Positions 51,458 to 60,778 of a stretch of 64,000 nt of DNA are shown here, piece after piece. The notes below the pieces were generated by a model, which did not search any database, was not told the DNA's origin, and saw nothing but the letters and a program-made list of their open reading frames with translations. A program made the translations under genes and the position numbers. Position 1 is the stretch's first letter, and every line of letters starts with the position of its first letter. The stretch covers positions 1 through 64,000 of the forward strand of contig JADJCA010000018.1 in NCBI GenBank assembly GCA_016703425.1. The letters run 5' to 3'. The DNA is from Myxococcales bacterium. GTDB taxonomy: Bacteria; Myxococcota_A; Polyangia; Polyangiales; Polyangiaceae.

Positions 51458-51546
51458 GGCTTGAACCTTAGCACGCGCCTCCCGCTCCAAAGGGCGCGGG
51501 CCGTCGGACGAGAGGTAGATACGAAGGCTTGAACGCGCGCCGTTCG

Positions 51547-52503
51547 TTAGACACCAGCGAAGAGCACGTCGAGGCCGATGAACGAGACAATGCGGTCGCC
51601 GAGGAAGAGAAACTCGTAGATCGACACGATGAGAAACGGCCCGAAGGGCAAGCGCGCGCGGAGGAACCCCTCCTCGGGCGCCTTCGCCAGCGGATCTTCC
51701 TCGAGGATCTTCTTAGCTTCTTCGTCGCCCGCTTCGGCGTCTTTGATGAGCTCCTCGCGTTCAAGCGCCACGGCTTCGGGCTCTTCGATCTTGCCCTGCG
51801 TAAGCATCATGACGATACCGGCGACGCTCCCCTGAATCGCGCCAGCGAAGAGCACGACCACCGCGCCGAGAATGCCGAACCACGCGCCCGCGAGCATGAG
51901 CAACTTCGCGTCGCCGAGGCCCATGCCGTCTTGGCCTCGCACCTTCTTGTAGAGAAACACGAAGGGAAACCAAACGACGAGGTAGCCCACGACAGCGCCA
52001 AGGAGCGATGTGCCATAGGGCATTCCGCGGAGGCCCGCCGTGGCCACGCCCAGGACGGCCCCACCGAGCGTGATCTCATCGGGCAAGATCATGTGTTCGA
52101 GATCGATGAACGCGGCGGCGAGGAGCCCCAGTGCGAGGGCGAGGTACGCACCGAAGAGCAAGAGCCCCGTCGCGAGCGTAGTCCTCGGGGGCAAGCCCAA
52201 GAGGAGCACCTCGATGATCGCGAGCGAGAGACCTCCGCCGAGCGCTTCGACGAGCGGGTAGCGCGCGCTCATCTTGGCGCCGCAGCAGCGCGCCTTGCCA
52301 CGAAGGATCAGGTACGAAAAAACCGGGACGTTGAGCCAAGGCGCGACGTTCTTGCCACACGCCGGGCAATGCGACGGCGGGTGCACCACGCTCATGCCGC
52401 GCGGCACGCGGTAGATGACGACGTTGAGAAAGCTCCCCCAAAGGAGGCCCAGCACCACGCCGAAGACGCGCACGAACAGCGGGGGGAGGTCGGAAAAGAG
52501 CAC
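51547..52503 (-). CDS. pilD: Prepilin leader peptidase/N-methyltransferase
   Basis: 318 residues, about eight hydrophobic segments. GSFLNVVIYRVPRGMSV starts the cytoplasmic methyltransferase loop with CPAC; the second pair reads ARCCGAKMS instead of the usual C-x2-C. The catalytic aspartates are in DLEHMILPDEI and the GxGD motif GMGLGDAKLL. An acidic insertion of about 45 residues (EEPEAVALEREEL...EDPLAKAPEEG) lies between the last two helices. It processes and N-methylates type IV pilins or type II pseudopilins. It is divergent from the kelch protein gene. Confidence 0.92.
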   Translation of the reverse strand: MLFSDLPPLFVRVFGVVLGLLWGSFLNVVIYRVPRGMSVVHPPSHCPACGKNVAPWLNVPVFSYLILRGKARCCGAKMSARYPLVEALGGGLSLAIIEVLLLGLPPRTTLATGLLLFGAYLALALGLLAAAFIDLEHMILPDEITLGGAVLGVATAGLRGMPYGTSLLGAVVGYLVVWFPFVFLYKKVRGQDGMGLGDAKLLMLAGAWFGILGAVVVLFAGAIQGSVAGIVMMLTQGKIEEPEAVALEREELIKDAEAGDEEAKKILEEDPLAKAPEEGFLRARLPFGPFLIVSIYEFLFLGDRIVSFIGLDVLFAGV

Positions 52504-52562
52504 CCGCGCGGAGCGTACCGCTCTAGGCCGCGGGCGCGAAATGAACGGCCTGCCACGCTTCT

Positions 52563-54623
52563 TTGGGCGGGCGCCTCGGCACTGCGAGCGCGCCCGACGA
52601 CGACGAGAGCGGCCTCTCCGCCGAGAGTGAGCTTCGCGCGCTGACGGCAGCCGAGATCATCGGCACGCTGACCTACGGCGAGACGAGCGCGCCCGTCAGC
52701 TACTCCAAGACGCCGCTCTACCGCGCCTTCAAATTTGACGGTCAGAAGGGTGACGCCGTCGAAGCCTTCGTACGCTCGGGCAACGGCGACGCGCGCGGCT
52801 GGCTCCTCGGGCAAAACTTCGCCACGCTGGCGCAGAACGACGACGCCTCGCCTGGCGTGAAAGACGCTCGCCTCACGCTCACGCTGCCGACGTCCGGCAG
52901 CTACTACGTGGTCTTCCGCGAACAGAGTCGAAAGAACGCGGCCTTCACGGTCTCTCTCTCAAAGAGCGGAGGCGCCTGCGGGCTGCCGCTCGTGCGCGAG
53001 GGCCGCTGGGAGCACGGCTCGCCCACCAGGCCGCAGGGCCTGACGCTTTTCGACGCGACGACCAATCGCCTCGTAGTCTTCACGGCGGAGGGCACGAGCG
53101 AGCGCACGCCCTCCGGCTACACCTCGCCCGATGGCGACCCCTTGCCGGCTGGCGATAGGAGCGAGGCCGCCATCGCCTTCGACACGGCGCGCGGCCGCGC
53201 GGTGCTCTTCGGCGGGCGCGATCCCCAAAGCAACAAGCCGCTCGGCGACACGTGGGAGTGGCAGGGCGGCACGTGGACCAAGATGGCGCCCGCGGGGCCG
53301 ATGCCGCGAGCGCGCAGCGGTCACGCGCTCGCCTACGATCCCGTTCGGAAGAACGTGGTCCTCTTTGGCGGGAACGTCGACGACGGGCCCATCGCTGACA
53401 CATGGACTTGGGACGGCACGACGTGGACGCGGGCCGCGAACGGCACCGACGCGAGCGTGCCTCACCCGGAGCCCCGCTACGGGCACCGCATGGTGTTCGA
53501 CGAGACGCGCGGCAAGGTGCTGCTCTTCGGGCAATACGGCCCTTGGAGGGTCGGTCCCGTGGGCAGCCCGAACACGTCAGCGGGCAACACGTGGACCTGG
53601 AACGGCTCGTCGTGGTCGCCGCTCCCGGGCGCGACGGCCTCGTTCTCGTCGGACAACACCACGGCCTTGCCCATGGTCTACGACGCCGCGCGCAAGCGAG
53701 TCCTCCGCGTGGGAACCACGGGAGGTCGTTACCAAGAGAGCTACCAGTTGCTCGAGCTCGTCTCCCTGCAGAACGGCGCCGCGTGGAGCCCGATCGCCGT
53801 CGCCGGTGGCTCGACGCCAAAGGTCGAGCTGGGCTACGTGCCTTGGCTGAGCGGCGCCTTTGACAACGCGAGCGGGCGCTTCGTCTTCGGCGCGCCTTCC
53901 GGTTCCGGGCCAGGCTGGGAGTTCGGATACACCGAGCTCGCGAACCGCGCGCCCGTTCTCGAGCCGGTGGCGAACGGCCGCGTGTTCGTCGGCGACATGA
54001 TCTCAGTCTCGCTCAAGGCCACCGACGCCGACGGTCACCGCATCACGTACCGCGTGAGCCCGATGCCCCCGAACGCGACCTTGAACGCGCAGACGGGCGG
54101 CTTCTTCTTCACGCCCGCGGCGAACCAAGTAGGCACGCTGTCGCTCAAGGCGAGCGCGTCCGATGGGTGCGACGTTCATGAGCGCGACTTCCAGATCAAG
54201 GTCGAGATCGGCGTCTACGCGGGCATGCCTACGGGCTCCGTGCGGCTCGCCGGCGAGGTGAAGGCGCAGGGCGACCTTCAAGTGGCGAAGCAATACTCGG
54301 CGTACCCGTCGCTCGCGTGCCGCATCGAGGGTGACAACCCCGGCAAATTGCTCGTCTCTTGCGACGGTCGCACCACCACGGCCTACCGAAGCGGCGACGG
54401 CTCCTACACGTTCACGCCGGTGAACGTCAGCGCGCCGCTCGAGCAGAACCTCACCTTCGCCAGCAGCGACGCGAACGCGGGGACCTTCTCAGGTCACGTG
54501 GAGCCGCTCGTCGACGGCACCTATCGCCTGCACGTCGAGGCGTGGACTGTGCCGCTCGTGGGCGTCGCCGGTCGCGTCGTTCTGCGCGGCACAGCCACCG
54601 GAGTACTCGACGTCGCTCCTTGA
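52563..54623 (+). CDS. Kelch-repeat exported-type protein lacking its signal peptide
   Basis: 686 residues from TTG 52563; an in-frame TGA at 52542 excludes any longer start. Residues about 30-135 match the N-terminal beta domain of the next protein (IGTLTYGETSAPVSYSKTPLYRAFKF...SYYVVFREQ), like a pre-peptidase C-terminal domain. Kelch-like blades follow (RSGHALAYDPVRKNVVLFGG, HRMVFDETRGKVLLFG), then an Ig/cadherin-like module (APVLEPV, DADGHRITY). The paralogue has a lipoprotein signal; here it is missing, so the N-terminus is probably damaged or truncated. Confidence 0.65.
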   Translation: MGGRLGTASAPDDDESGLSAESELRALTAAEIIGTLTYGETSAPVSYSKTPLYRAFKFDGQKGDAVEAFVRSGNGDARGWLLGQNFATLAQNDDASPGVKDARLTLTLPTSGSYYVVFREQSRKNAAFTVSLSKSGGACGLPLVREGRWEHGSPTRPQGLTLFDATTNRLVVFTAEGTSERTPSGYTSPDGDPLPAGDRSEAAIAFDTARGRAVLFGGRDPQSNKPLGDTWEWQGGTWTKMAPAGPMPRARSGHALAYDPVRKNVVLFGGNVDDGPIADTWTWDGTTWTRAANGTDASVPHPEPRYGHRMVFDETRGKVLLFGQYGPWRVGPVGSPNTSAGNTWTWNGSSWSPLPGATASFSSDNTTALPMVYDAARKRVLRVGTTGGRYQESYQLLELVSLQNGAAWSPIAVAGGSTPKVELGYVPWLSGAFDNASGRFVFGAPSGSGPGWEFGYTELANRAPVLEPVANGRVFVGDMISVSLKATDADGHRITYRVSPMPPNATLNAQTGGFFFTPAANQVGTLSLKASASDGCDVHERDFQIKVEIGVYAGMPTGSVRLAGEVKAQGDLQVAKQYSAYPSLACRIEGDNPGKLLVSCDGRTTTAYRSGDGSYTFTPVNVSAPLEQNLTFASSDANAGTFSGHVEPLVDGTYRLHVEAWTVPLVGVAGRVVLRGTATGVLDVAP

Positions 54624-54662
54624 TCCTCTCCTGCTCCGTGACTCCCGCTTTGCCGAGGCCCC

Positions 54663-55637
54663 ATGAAGAACTCTCCCCTGACCGCCCTTGCCCTCTCCTT
54701 CGTTGCCCTCCTCATGCCTTGCCTCGCAGCGTGCGCCAGCGAACCGTCCGGCACGGCGGGCGGCATGACGGGGGACGGCACCACGGGCGAAGACGCTGCC
54801 GAGCTGCGGCGCCTCTTGCCGACGGAGCGGGTCGGCGACATCGCCTACGGGCAAACCGTCAAGGTCGCGTACACCGAGACGCCGGTCTACCGTGCGCTCA
54901 AGCTAGTTGGCCGCCAAGGCGATCACGTGGACCTCTGGGTTCGCTCGTCGACCGGCGGAGACGCGCGGCTGTGGCTCGTTCGCGAGAGCGGCAAAACCTT
55001 CGCGCAAAACGACAACGCGGACCCGTCCACGCTCGACGCGCACCTCACCGTGGAGCTTCCGCGCACCGAGACCTATTGGGTCGTGATTCGCGATCGCGAG
55101 GCGGAGGACAACACGTTCGAAGTGACCCTCACCGGCGGCGGCGGCGCGGGCGCTGCCGTGCCCGCGTCGCGCATCGGCACCACGCTCACGGCCGACGCGA
55201 GCTGCTCGTTCCTCATCGAATGGGGCGACTTCGTGAGTCGCACCTCGACGTGTCCCGATTTCGGCTACGGCTGGTACGACCCGGCGCGGCTCACCTTCCG
55301 TTTCGAAGGCACCGCGAGCGCGCCGGTGCTCGTGGCGTCGGCCTTCTCGATGGAGAAGGAGGTCGCGTCGTGGGGCGAGAAGCGCAAGGTGGGCTGGCCC
55401 GAGACTCGAATCGCGCTCACGCCTGCGACGGGCGCAGGCACGTTCACCGTCACGTCTAACCGGGGCTCGCCGCCGGGGCCCAACTCGTTCTGTTACGGCG
55501 TGGCCAAAGGCCGACAAACCTATTCGGCGTCTGTCACCGGCGACAAGCTCACCTTCGAGATGAACGAGCAAATGCAAACGAACAGCTGCTGCAGCGCCCA
55601 CGCTCGGCGCGCGAGTTGCACGTTGACCATGCCTTGA
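54663..55637 (+). CDS. Beta-rich lipoprotein, paralogue of the preceding N-terminal domain
   Basis: 324 residues. Lipobox LMPCLAAC (about residues 17-24), Gly/Thr spacer, then a domain (about 55-160) with VGDIAYGQTVKVAYTETPVYRAL, DARLWLVRESGKTFAQND and TYWVVIRDREAEDN, homologous to the preceding protein's residues 30-135. A second domain follows with SCSFLIEWGDFVSR and four Cys near the end (NSFCYG, TNSCCSAHARRASC). Secreted or surface-anchored; function unknown. It starts 39 bases after the kelch gene, so they probably form one unit. Confidence 0.72.
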   Translation: MKNSPLTALALSFVALLMPCLAACASEPSGTAGGMTGDGTTGEDAAELRRLLPTERVGDIAYGQTVKVAYTETPVYRALKLVGRQGDHVDLWVRSSTGGDARLWLVRESGKTFAQNDNADPSTLDAHLTVELPRTETYWVVIRDREAEDNTFEVTLTGGGGAGAAVPASRIGTTLTADASCSFLIEWGDFVSRTSTCPDFGYGWYDPARLTFRFEGTASAPVLVASAFSMEKEVASWGEKRKVGWPETRIALTPATGAGTFTVTSNRGSPPGPNSFCYGVAKGRQTYSASVTGDKLTFEMNEQMQTNSCCSAHARRASCTLTMP

Positions 55638-55715
55638 CGCGTGACACGCGTTCCGTAGCGGGCGTCGCTTACGAGGCGAATATCGGCGAATTTAACGCTC
55701 GGGCGTGCGGCCTTT

Positions 55716-57301
55716 ATGGGAGGTGCTACCCGCGTTGCGGTGATTATTTCGTTTTGGGGGGCCAAAACCTTGGGCGCCGCTGCCGCGCGGTGCCTCGAAC
55801 GGGGCTTTCTCACGGCGATCGCGGCTGCGGCGCTTGTTGGCGCAACGCCGGCTTGCAGCGCGGACGATGCGGGCGAGGCGCAGACCAGGCCCACGCCCCG
55901 CGCCGCCACCGTGAGCCCGGCGGGCTCGGAGGAGAGGTCCCCGGCCCCACGCCCGACGCAGGCACCACGCCGAACGCGCTCGCCGACGCCGCCCTGACCA
56001 CACGGGCACGCTGCGGGGCGGCGCCCTTCGATTGGCTCCCCGCCAAGACCATGGGCGACATCCTCGAGACCCGCTCGGCCGCTTCGCACACCGTCCTCGA
56101 GCTCAACCTCGCGACGTTGAAGCTCAAGAACGACGGCGTCTTCAGCACCCGACGTGGCAGCCCGCGCGGCACCCACGGAAAGCTCGTTCGCTACCAGACG
56201 CAAGATCGCGGCAAAGCCGTTGACGCCACAGCGCTCGTCACGACGCCGGCGACGAACGCAAGCGCCTCCGCGCCCGAGGAGTTCCCTGTTCTCCTCTTCT
56301 TGCACGGCACCGCGGGCTTCAACGACGCGTGCTCGCCGAGTCGCGGCATCGCCGAGTCATCGACGGGCGGCTTTGACGATCTCACGGGCACCTTGGCCGC
56401 GCTCTTGGCGTCCTACGGCTACATCACGGTGTTTCCCGACTACCTCGGGCTCAAGTCGTTCGGCCCGCCGTCGGGGCAGTTTCATCCGTACCTCGTGGGC
56501 GAGCCCACGGCCGTCGCGTCGCTCGACGCGGTTCGCGCGGCCAAGAAGGCGCTCGCCGATGGCACCATCGCCGGCGGCTCGATCGTTCCCGGACAGCTGG
56601 TCGTCGTCGGCGCGTCACAAGGCGGTCACGCCGCCGCGTTCGTCGACCGGGTGGCGCCCCACTACGCGCCGGAGCTATCCATCACGGCGGCCGCGTGGCT
56701 CATCCCACCAACCGATCTCCCCGGTCACATGAAGTCGGCGCTCGGCGGCCCGAGCCCCACGAAGGCTTGGGCGAACATCGCCGCGTTCTTGATCGGCGCC
56801 GAGCGATGGTACGAGTCTTCACCGAACGGGCTCGCGGGCGCCTTCCAGCCCCCCTACGACACGCTCTTGTTCTCCGCGCTCTCGACCCAATGCTCGTCGT
56901 TCCCCGATATGTCGAGCGCGACGCCCGCGACCGTCTTCGCGGCTTCGATCCTCGCGGCGAGTCAATCACCGGCGCTCTTGGCCGAGCCCTTCGCTTGCTA
57001 CATGCGGGAGAGCTCCGTCGCGACGACGTCATTCCCGCGAGCGTCGGCGGTTCCGACGATGGTTGTGCTTGGGCAGAACGACACGCTCGTGAACACCGCC
57101 GTGGAGCGCGCGTCGTTCCAGTCCTTGTGCGCGTCCGGCTACAACCTGAAGTACCGAGAGTGCGCGGGACTCTCCCACACCGAGAGCGTCTTCGGGAGTT
57201 GGGACGAGTGGCTCGACTTCTTCGGACAGCGCATGGCCGGCGAACCGCAAGGCCCCACGTGCGTGGTTGAGCCAGCGGCCAAGTGCGCCAGCGTGCCTTG
57301 A
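55716..57301 (+). pseudogene. Lipase-like alpha/beta hydrolase lipoprotein, frameshifted after the signal peptide
   Basis: ATG 55716 gives a signal peptide and lipobox (AAALVGATPAC). Near 55940-55950 the reading must change frame to reach the mature enzyme (EVPGPTPDAGTTPN onwards). That enzyme of about 450 residues has an oxyanion region PVLLFLHGTAGF, the nucleophile elbow VVGASQGGHAAA (G-x-S-x-G), a candidate Asp in VVLGQNDTLVN and His in CAGLSHTES, as in secretory lipase/LIP-type hydrolases. The single indel in a Pro/Gly-coding spacer may be a sequence error; otherwise the gene is intact. Confidence 0.7.
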
Positions 57302-57333
57302 ACGACGCTACCCACAACGCGTGGCGCTACGCC

Positions 57334-57948
57334 TCAGATGAACTCGTCGAGAATGCCGAGCCCATCGCGCACGACCTCGACCGGTGACGTGGTGAGATCC
57401 ACGACCGTCGTGCCGACGACGCCACCGGGACCGCCGTCGATGCCGAGCTCGACGCCAGGGAAGTCGTCGAGGATCTCGCGCGGGTCGACGTAGGGCGTCG
57501 CCTGACCGGGCTTGTGCGCCGTCGTCGATACGAGCGGGCGGCCCAACGCCTCGGCGAGCATCCGCGGCACCGGGTGGTTGGGCACGCGAATGCCCACCGT
57601 CTTCTGCTTGTTGAGGAGCAGCTTCGGCACCTCGCGCGTGGCCGAGAGGATGAAGCAATAGGGGCCCGGCAGGTAGTGCCGAAGGACCCGGTAGTGATGC
57701 TTCTCGACGACCGCGTATTGGGCGATGTGCGACAGGTCCGCGAAGATGAACGCCAAGGGCTGCGTCCGCGGCATTCCTTTCGCTTGGTAGAGGCGGTCGA
57801 TGGCCTTCTTGCTGCCTAGATCACAGGCGAGCGCGTAGGACGTGTCGGTCGGGTACGTGATGACCCCCCCCGCCTCAAGGACCTCCACCGCGCGGCGAAT
57901 CTTGCGCGGCTCCGGATTGTCGGCGTTGACGGGAACGAGCACGGGCAC
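57334..57948 (-). CDS. YciO/Sua5 family threonylcarbamoyl-AMP synthase-like protein
   Basis: 204 residues. VLEAGGVITYPTDTSYALACDLGSKKAIDRLYQAKGMPRTQPLAFI is the YrdC/YciO core (KxR-type substrate pocket), and TVGIRVPNHPVPRMLAEALGRPLVSTTAHKPG gives the conserved Arg and SxT signature. The YrdC fold makes threonylcarbamoyl-AMP for tRNA t6A; YciO proteins have weak or other activity. It has no Sua5 C-terminal domain. The exact subfamily is not resolved. Confidence 0.88.
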   Translation of the reverse strand: MPVLVPVNADNPEPRKIRRAVEVLEAGGVITYPTDTSYALACDLGSKKAIDRLYQAKGMPRTQPLAFIFADLSHIAQYAVVEKHHYRVLRHYLPGPYCFILSATREVPKLLLNKQKTVGIRVPNHPVPRMLAEALGRPLVSTTAHKPGQATPYVDPREILDDFPGVELGIDGGPGGVVGTTVVDLTTSPVEVVRDGLGILDEFI

Positions 57949-57987
57949 CGGATACCCGATGCACCGGCACCAAGTAAAGCCCCGCGA

Positions 57988-58006
57988 CTAGACCGACTTC
58001 GTCTAG
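57988..58006 (-). terminator. Hairpin over the GAF protein stop codon
   Basis: CTAGAC-CGACTTC-GTCTAG is a 6-bp inverted repeat at 57988-58006 that includes the TAG stop of the GAF-domain gene. It sits 40 bases upstream of the YciO gene on the same strand. A weak terminator or processing site. Confidence 0.4.
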
Positions 58007-59496
58007 CCGACGATGATCTCGTGCTGGCCGAGGAATTCGGCGAGCCGTTCCGCGAGGTACGCGAGCGCATTTTCGCCGCGCCCCGCAGCCGTGGCGGCCT
58101 CCGAGGCGTCGACGATCTCGAGCACGCAAATGGTCCGACCCCAGGCGATGACGGGGACGACGATGACGTTCTTCGCGACGCCGAGCGTGGCGTGCCGCGG
58201 CATGGGACGGCTGCTGACTTCGCCGCCGTACTCCATGGTGATGGGGCGGCCCTTGAAGATGCCGGCCGAGAGGAGCCAGTCATCGTCGGCGTGACGGCCC
58301 ATGAGGAGCGAGTCGGCATTTTGCCCGGTCGCCGAGACCGTCACGAACTCGCCGGTCACGCCGTCGACGAGGTGAGCGAGGCCAGCTCGCGCACCCAGGG
58401 CGTTCACCCCGGACATCATGGCGTGACGAGCGCCTTCGACGGCGCTCTCCAAGAAGCAGAGATCGTAGGCTGCGTCGAAGAGCACATCCATCGGATCGCT
58501 GAGCGAGTGACGCGGCGCCGCCTGCACGACCGGCATCGGCGTCGCGAGGCGAAGGGGCGAAACGACCTGACGCGCCGCCACCACACCGAGCACCGCCACG
58601 GCGGCCGGCGGAGCCGCGACAGGCGCGGGGGCGACAGGTGCAGGGACGACGGTCGGCGCGAAGACGGGCACCGCTGGCACTGCGGCCAGCGCTCGCGCGG
58701 GCTCCCGTTCCGATGCCACGACGACGTCGATCTCGACGGGAACGGGGATCGCCATCTCCGTGTCCGCCGTGGCGAACGCGCCTTGGGTGGGCGGGGCGAC
58801 GTCGCGAACGGTCGGCGCCGGGAGCGACGTCGGTGCCGACGCGATCACCGAGCTCGGCGGAACGGCGGACGCGGGCGCGATCGACGGAGGCGCCACCGAC
58901 GCCGGCGGTCGAACCGACGGGCGGGCCGACGCGGGCGCTGAGCGGGCGCCCGAGGGAAGCGCGGGCGGCGCCGACCGCGCGACCGACGGCGGCGAAGGAG
59001 CGCGCGCCGACGCACGCATTTCCGAAGGCGGCGGACCCTCGCGCGGATCGAGCATCGTCGGCGGTGCCTCCTCTTCAAGGATCGCGCTCGCATCGAGCTC
59101 TTCGACGATGGTGGGCGCGGGCTCGCGCACGCGAACGGAAGACGGCGCGGGCACGGGGATCACCTGGCCGGCTTCGTCGAGACCGATGCCAGCCAAGGTC
59201 GGCATGACGGAGCGAAGCGGAACGATGCCGGAGTCTCCCTCTTTGGACGGACGTAGCTCCGAGGAGTCGGCGGCCTTGGCCGCAGGGCGGGCGGGCGCCG
59301 CGGGGCGAGGCGACGACGCCGCACCGGGACGGGGCACCGAGCTCGGCGCGACGGCGGGCCGCGGGACGATGCTTTTTGCGGGAGTCGTGGCCCTGACGCC
59401 GGTGGAGCGGACGCCGTCGGGGCGCGGGACGGGGATGCTGGGCCGAACAGTGGCACGAGAAGAAGCAGCCGGACTCACACGCTTCGGGGTCGCCAT
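58003..59496 (-). CDS. GAF-domain protein with a long Pro/Ala-rich N-terminal region
   Basis: 497 residues from ATG 59496. The first 350 are Pro/Ala/Ser-rich and disordered. The C-terminal about 145 residues form a GAF-like sensor domain: AVEGARHAMMSGVNALGARAGL, GEFVTVSATGQNADSLLMG, VAKNVIVVPVIAWGRTICVLEIVD, and the closing helix ALAYLAERLAEFL. The ligand is unknown. There is no output domain, so it may work by interaction. This organisation is common in myxobacterial kinase and gliding-related proteins. Confidence 0.72.
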   Translation of the reverse strand: MATPKRVSPAASSRATVRPSIPVPRPDGVRSTGVRATTPAKSIVPRPAVAPSSVPRPGAASSPRPAAPARPAAKAADSSELRPSKEGDSGIVPLRSVMPTLAGIGLDEAGQVIPVPAPSSVRVREPAPTIVEELDASAILEEEAPPTMLDPREGPPPSEMRASARAPSPPSVARSAPPALPSGARSAPASARPSVRPPASVAPPSIAPASAVPPSSVIASAPTSLPAPTVRDVAPPTQGAFATADTEMAIPVPVEIDVVVASEREPARALAAVPAVPVFAPTVVPAPVAPAPVAAPPAAVAVLGVVAARQVVSPLRLATPMPVVQAAPRHSLSDPMDVLFDAAYDLCFLESAVEGARHAMMSGVNALGARAGLAHLVDGVTGEFVTVSATGQNADSLLMGRHADDDWLLSAGIFKGRPITMEYGGEVSSRPMPRHATLGVAKNVIVVPVIAWGRTICVLEIVDASEAATAAGRGENALAYLAERLAEFLGQHEIIVG

Positions 59497-59805
59497 GAGC
59501 CCTAACGATGCAACGGGCGTTCCTTCGCGGGTGCTTGTGGTTTTCCGCGGAGCCAGGACTGGCACACCAACAAGAGTAGAAACCCCGCACCCCACTCAAA
59601 AAGGCGCGGCTTGCCGCGGGAAACACACATGGATCGCTAGAGGCCCAGGATCGGCGTCACGCGTGCGCGTGGACGCTCGCGTTGCCATGCGGGGTGCGAC
59701 CGGGGTGCGACCGGCGCGGGCCCCGTCAATGTCGGTCGGCTGACCGGGCGTTTTGCGAACGCTCTCGCTCGAACAACGCGCGCCACGGTTCGAGGGCACG
59801 CGGTT
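59497..59805. other. Gene-free stretch with an 11-bp tandem duplication
   Basis: About 309 bases between the ThiD stop and the GAF gene start, both on the minus strand. GGGTGCGACCG is present twice in tandem at 59692-59713. The GAF promoter should be here. No gene, tRNA or clear hairpin was seen. Confidence 0.5.
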
Positions 59806-60618
59806 CTACGGCACGCCGACCAAGAGGCGCCCGCCGACGTTGACCCGACCTCGCGCGAGCATTCGATGGTGACGCGCCTTCGACCAACGAACCGCGCGCA
59901 CGATGCGCGACGCCGATGCGGCTGCGTCGCCGTCGTGCTGGGCGAGGCGCGCCGCGATCAGCGACGCGAGCAAGCACCCGCCACCGTGCACGCTGCCGCT
60001 CGCGAGACGAGGGAGAGAGAGTTCGAACACGCTTTCGAACGCGGCGTCGCCAACGACGAGCACGTCCGTGGCCGTGCGAGACGCGAGGTGGCCGCCTTTG
60101 ACGAGCGCGGCGCGTGCCCCGAGAGCCACGATCGCACGAGCGGCGCGTGTGGCGCTCGCGACGTCGCGCACGGCGATTCCCGTGAGTTGGGCCGCTTCGT
60201 CGACGTTCGCTGTGACGAGTGTCGCGAGCGGCACGAGCTCGCCGCGCAGCGCCGCCATGCTCTTCGCACCGTGAAGTGCGACGCGTCCCTTCGTCGCGAG
60301 GCGCACCGGATCCACGATGAGCGGCACGCTGCGAAAGCGGGACGCGAGCTCGGCCACCACGCGCACGTTCTTCGCGTCACCGAGAGCTCCCGTCTTGAGC
60401 GCTCCGACCTTCTGCGCGCGAAGCACCGCGAGCGCTTGCGCGCGCACGAGGGCGGCGGCGACGGGCGCTTGCTTCACGAGACCATCGGTCGATTGAACCG
60501 TGATCGTCGCCGCCACGGGCGCCGCGAAGGCCCCAGCGGCGGTGATCGCGCGAACGTCGGCGGCGAGACCTGCGCCGCCTCCAGGATCGAGCCCACCGAT
60601 GGCGAGGACGCATCGCAT
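59806..60618 (-). CDS. thiD: Hydroxymethylpyrimidine (phosphate) kinase, ThiD-like
   Basis: 270 residues from ATG 60618. IGGLDPGGGAGLAADVRAI is the ribokinase-like N-terminal motif of ThiD, and KVGALKTGALGDAKNV, LIVDPVRLATKG and ARAALVKGGHL follow. The signature near the end, SGSVHGGGCLLASLIAARLA, has HGGGC where G-T/A-G-D/C is normal; the catalytic Asp is replaced by Cys, as in the Cys-variant of ThiD enzymes. It phosphorylates the thiamine pyrimidine. No other thiamine gene is nearby. The in-frame upstream extension is not plausible. Confidence 0.85.
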   Translation of the reverse strand: MRCVLAIGGLDPGGGAGLAADVRAITAAGAFAAPVAATITVQSTDGLVKQAPVAAALVRAQALAVLRAQKVGALKTGALGDAKNVRVVAELASRFRSVPLIVDPVRLATKGRVALHGAKSMAALRGELVPLATLVTANVDEAAQLTGIAVRDVASATRAARAIVALGARAALVKGGHLASRTATDVLVVGDAAFESVFELSLPRLASGSVHGGGCLLASLIAARLAQHDGDAAASASRIVRAVRWSKARHHRMLARGRVNVGGRLLVGVP

Positions 60619-60778
60619 GACGCGGGGCTGGTCCTCCGGTGATCCACGCTCGCGCTTCGTGGACGCGCCGAGAAAAACCCTCGATGATGTGCGGCGTTTC
60701 GTCTCCACGGCCTCACGAGTGTGCGACGAGTCGCGCGAGCGTGGAAGCTTCATGATCACAGTGGCAAGGTAAAGCTGA

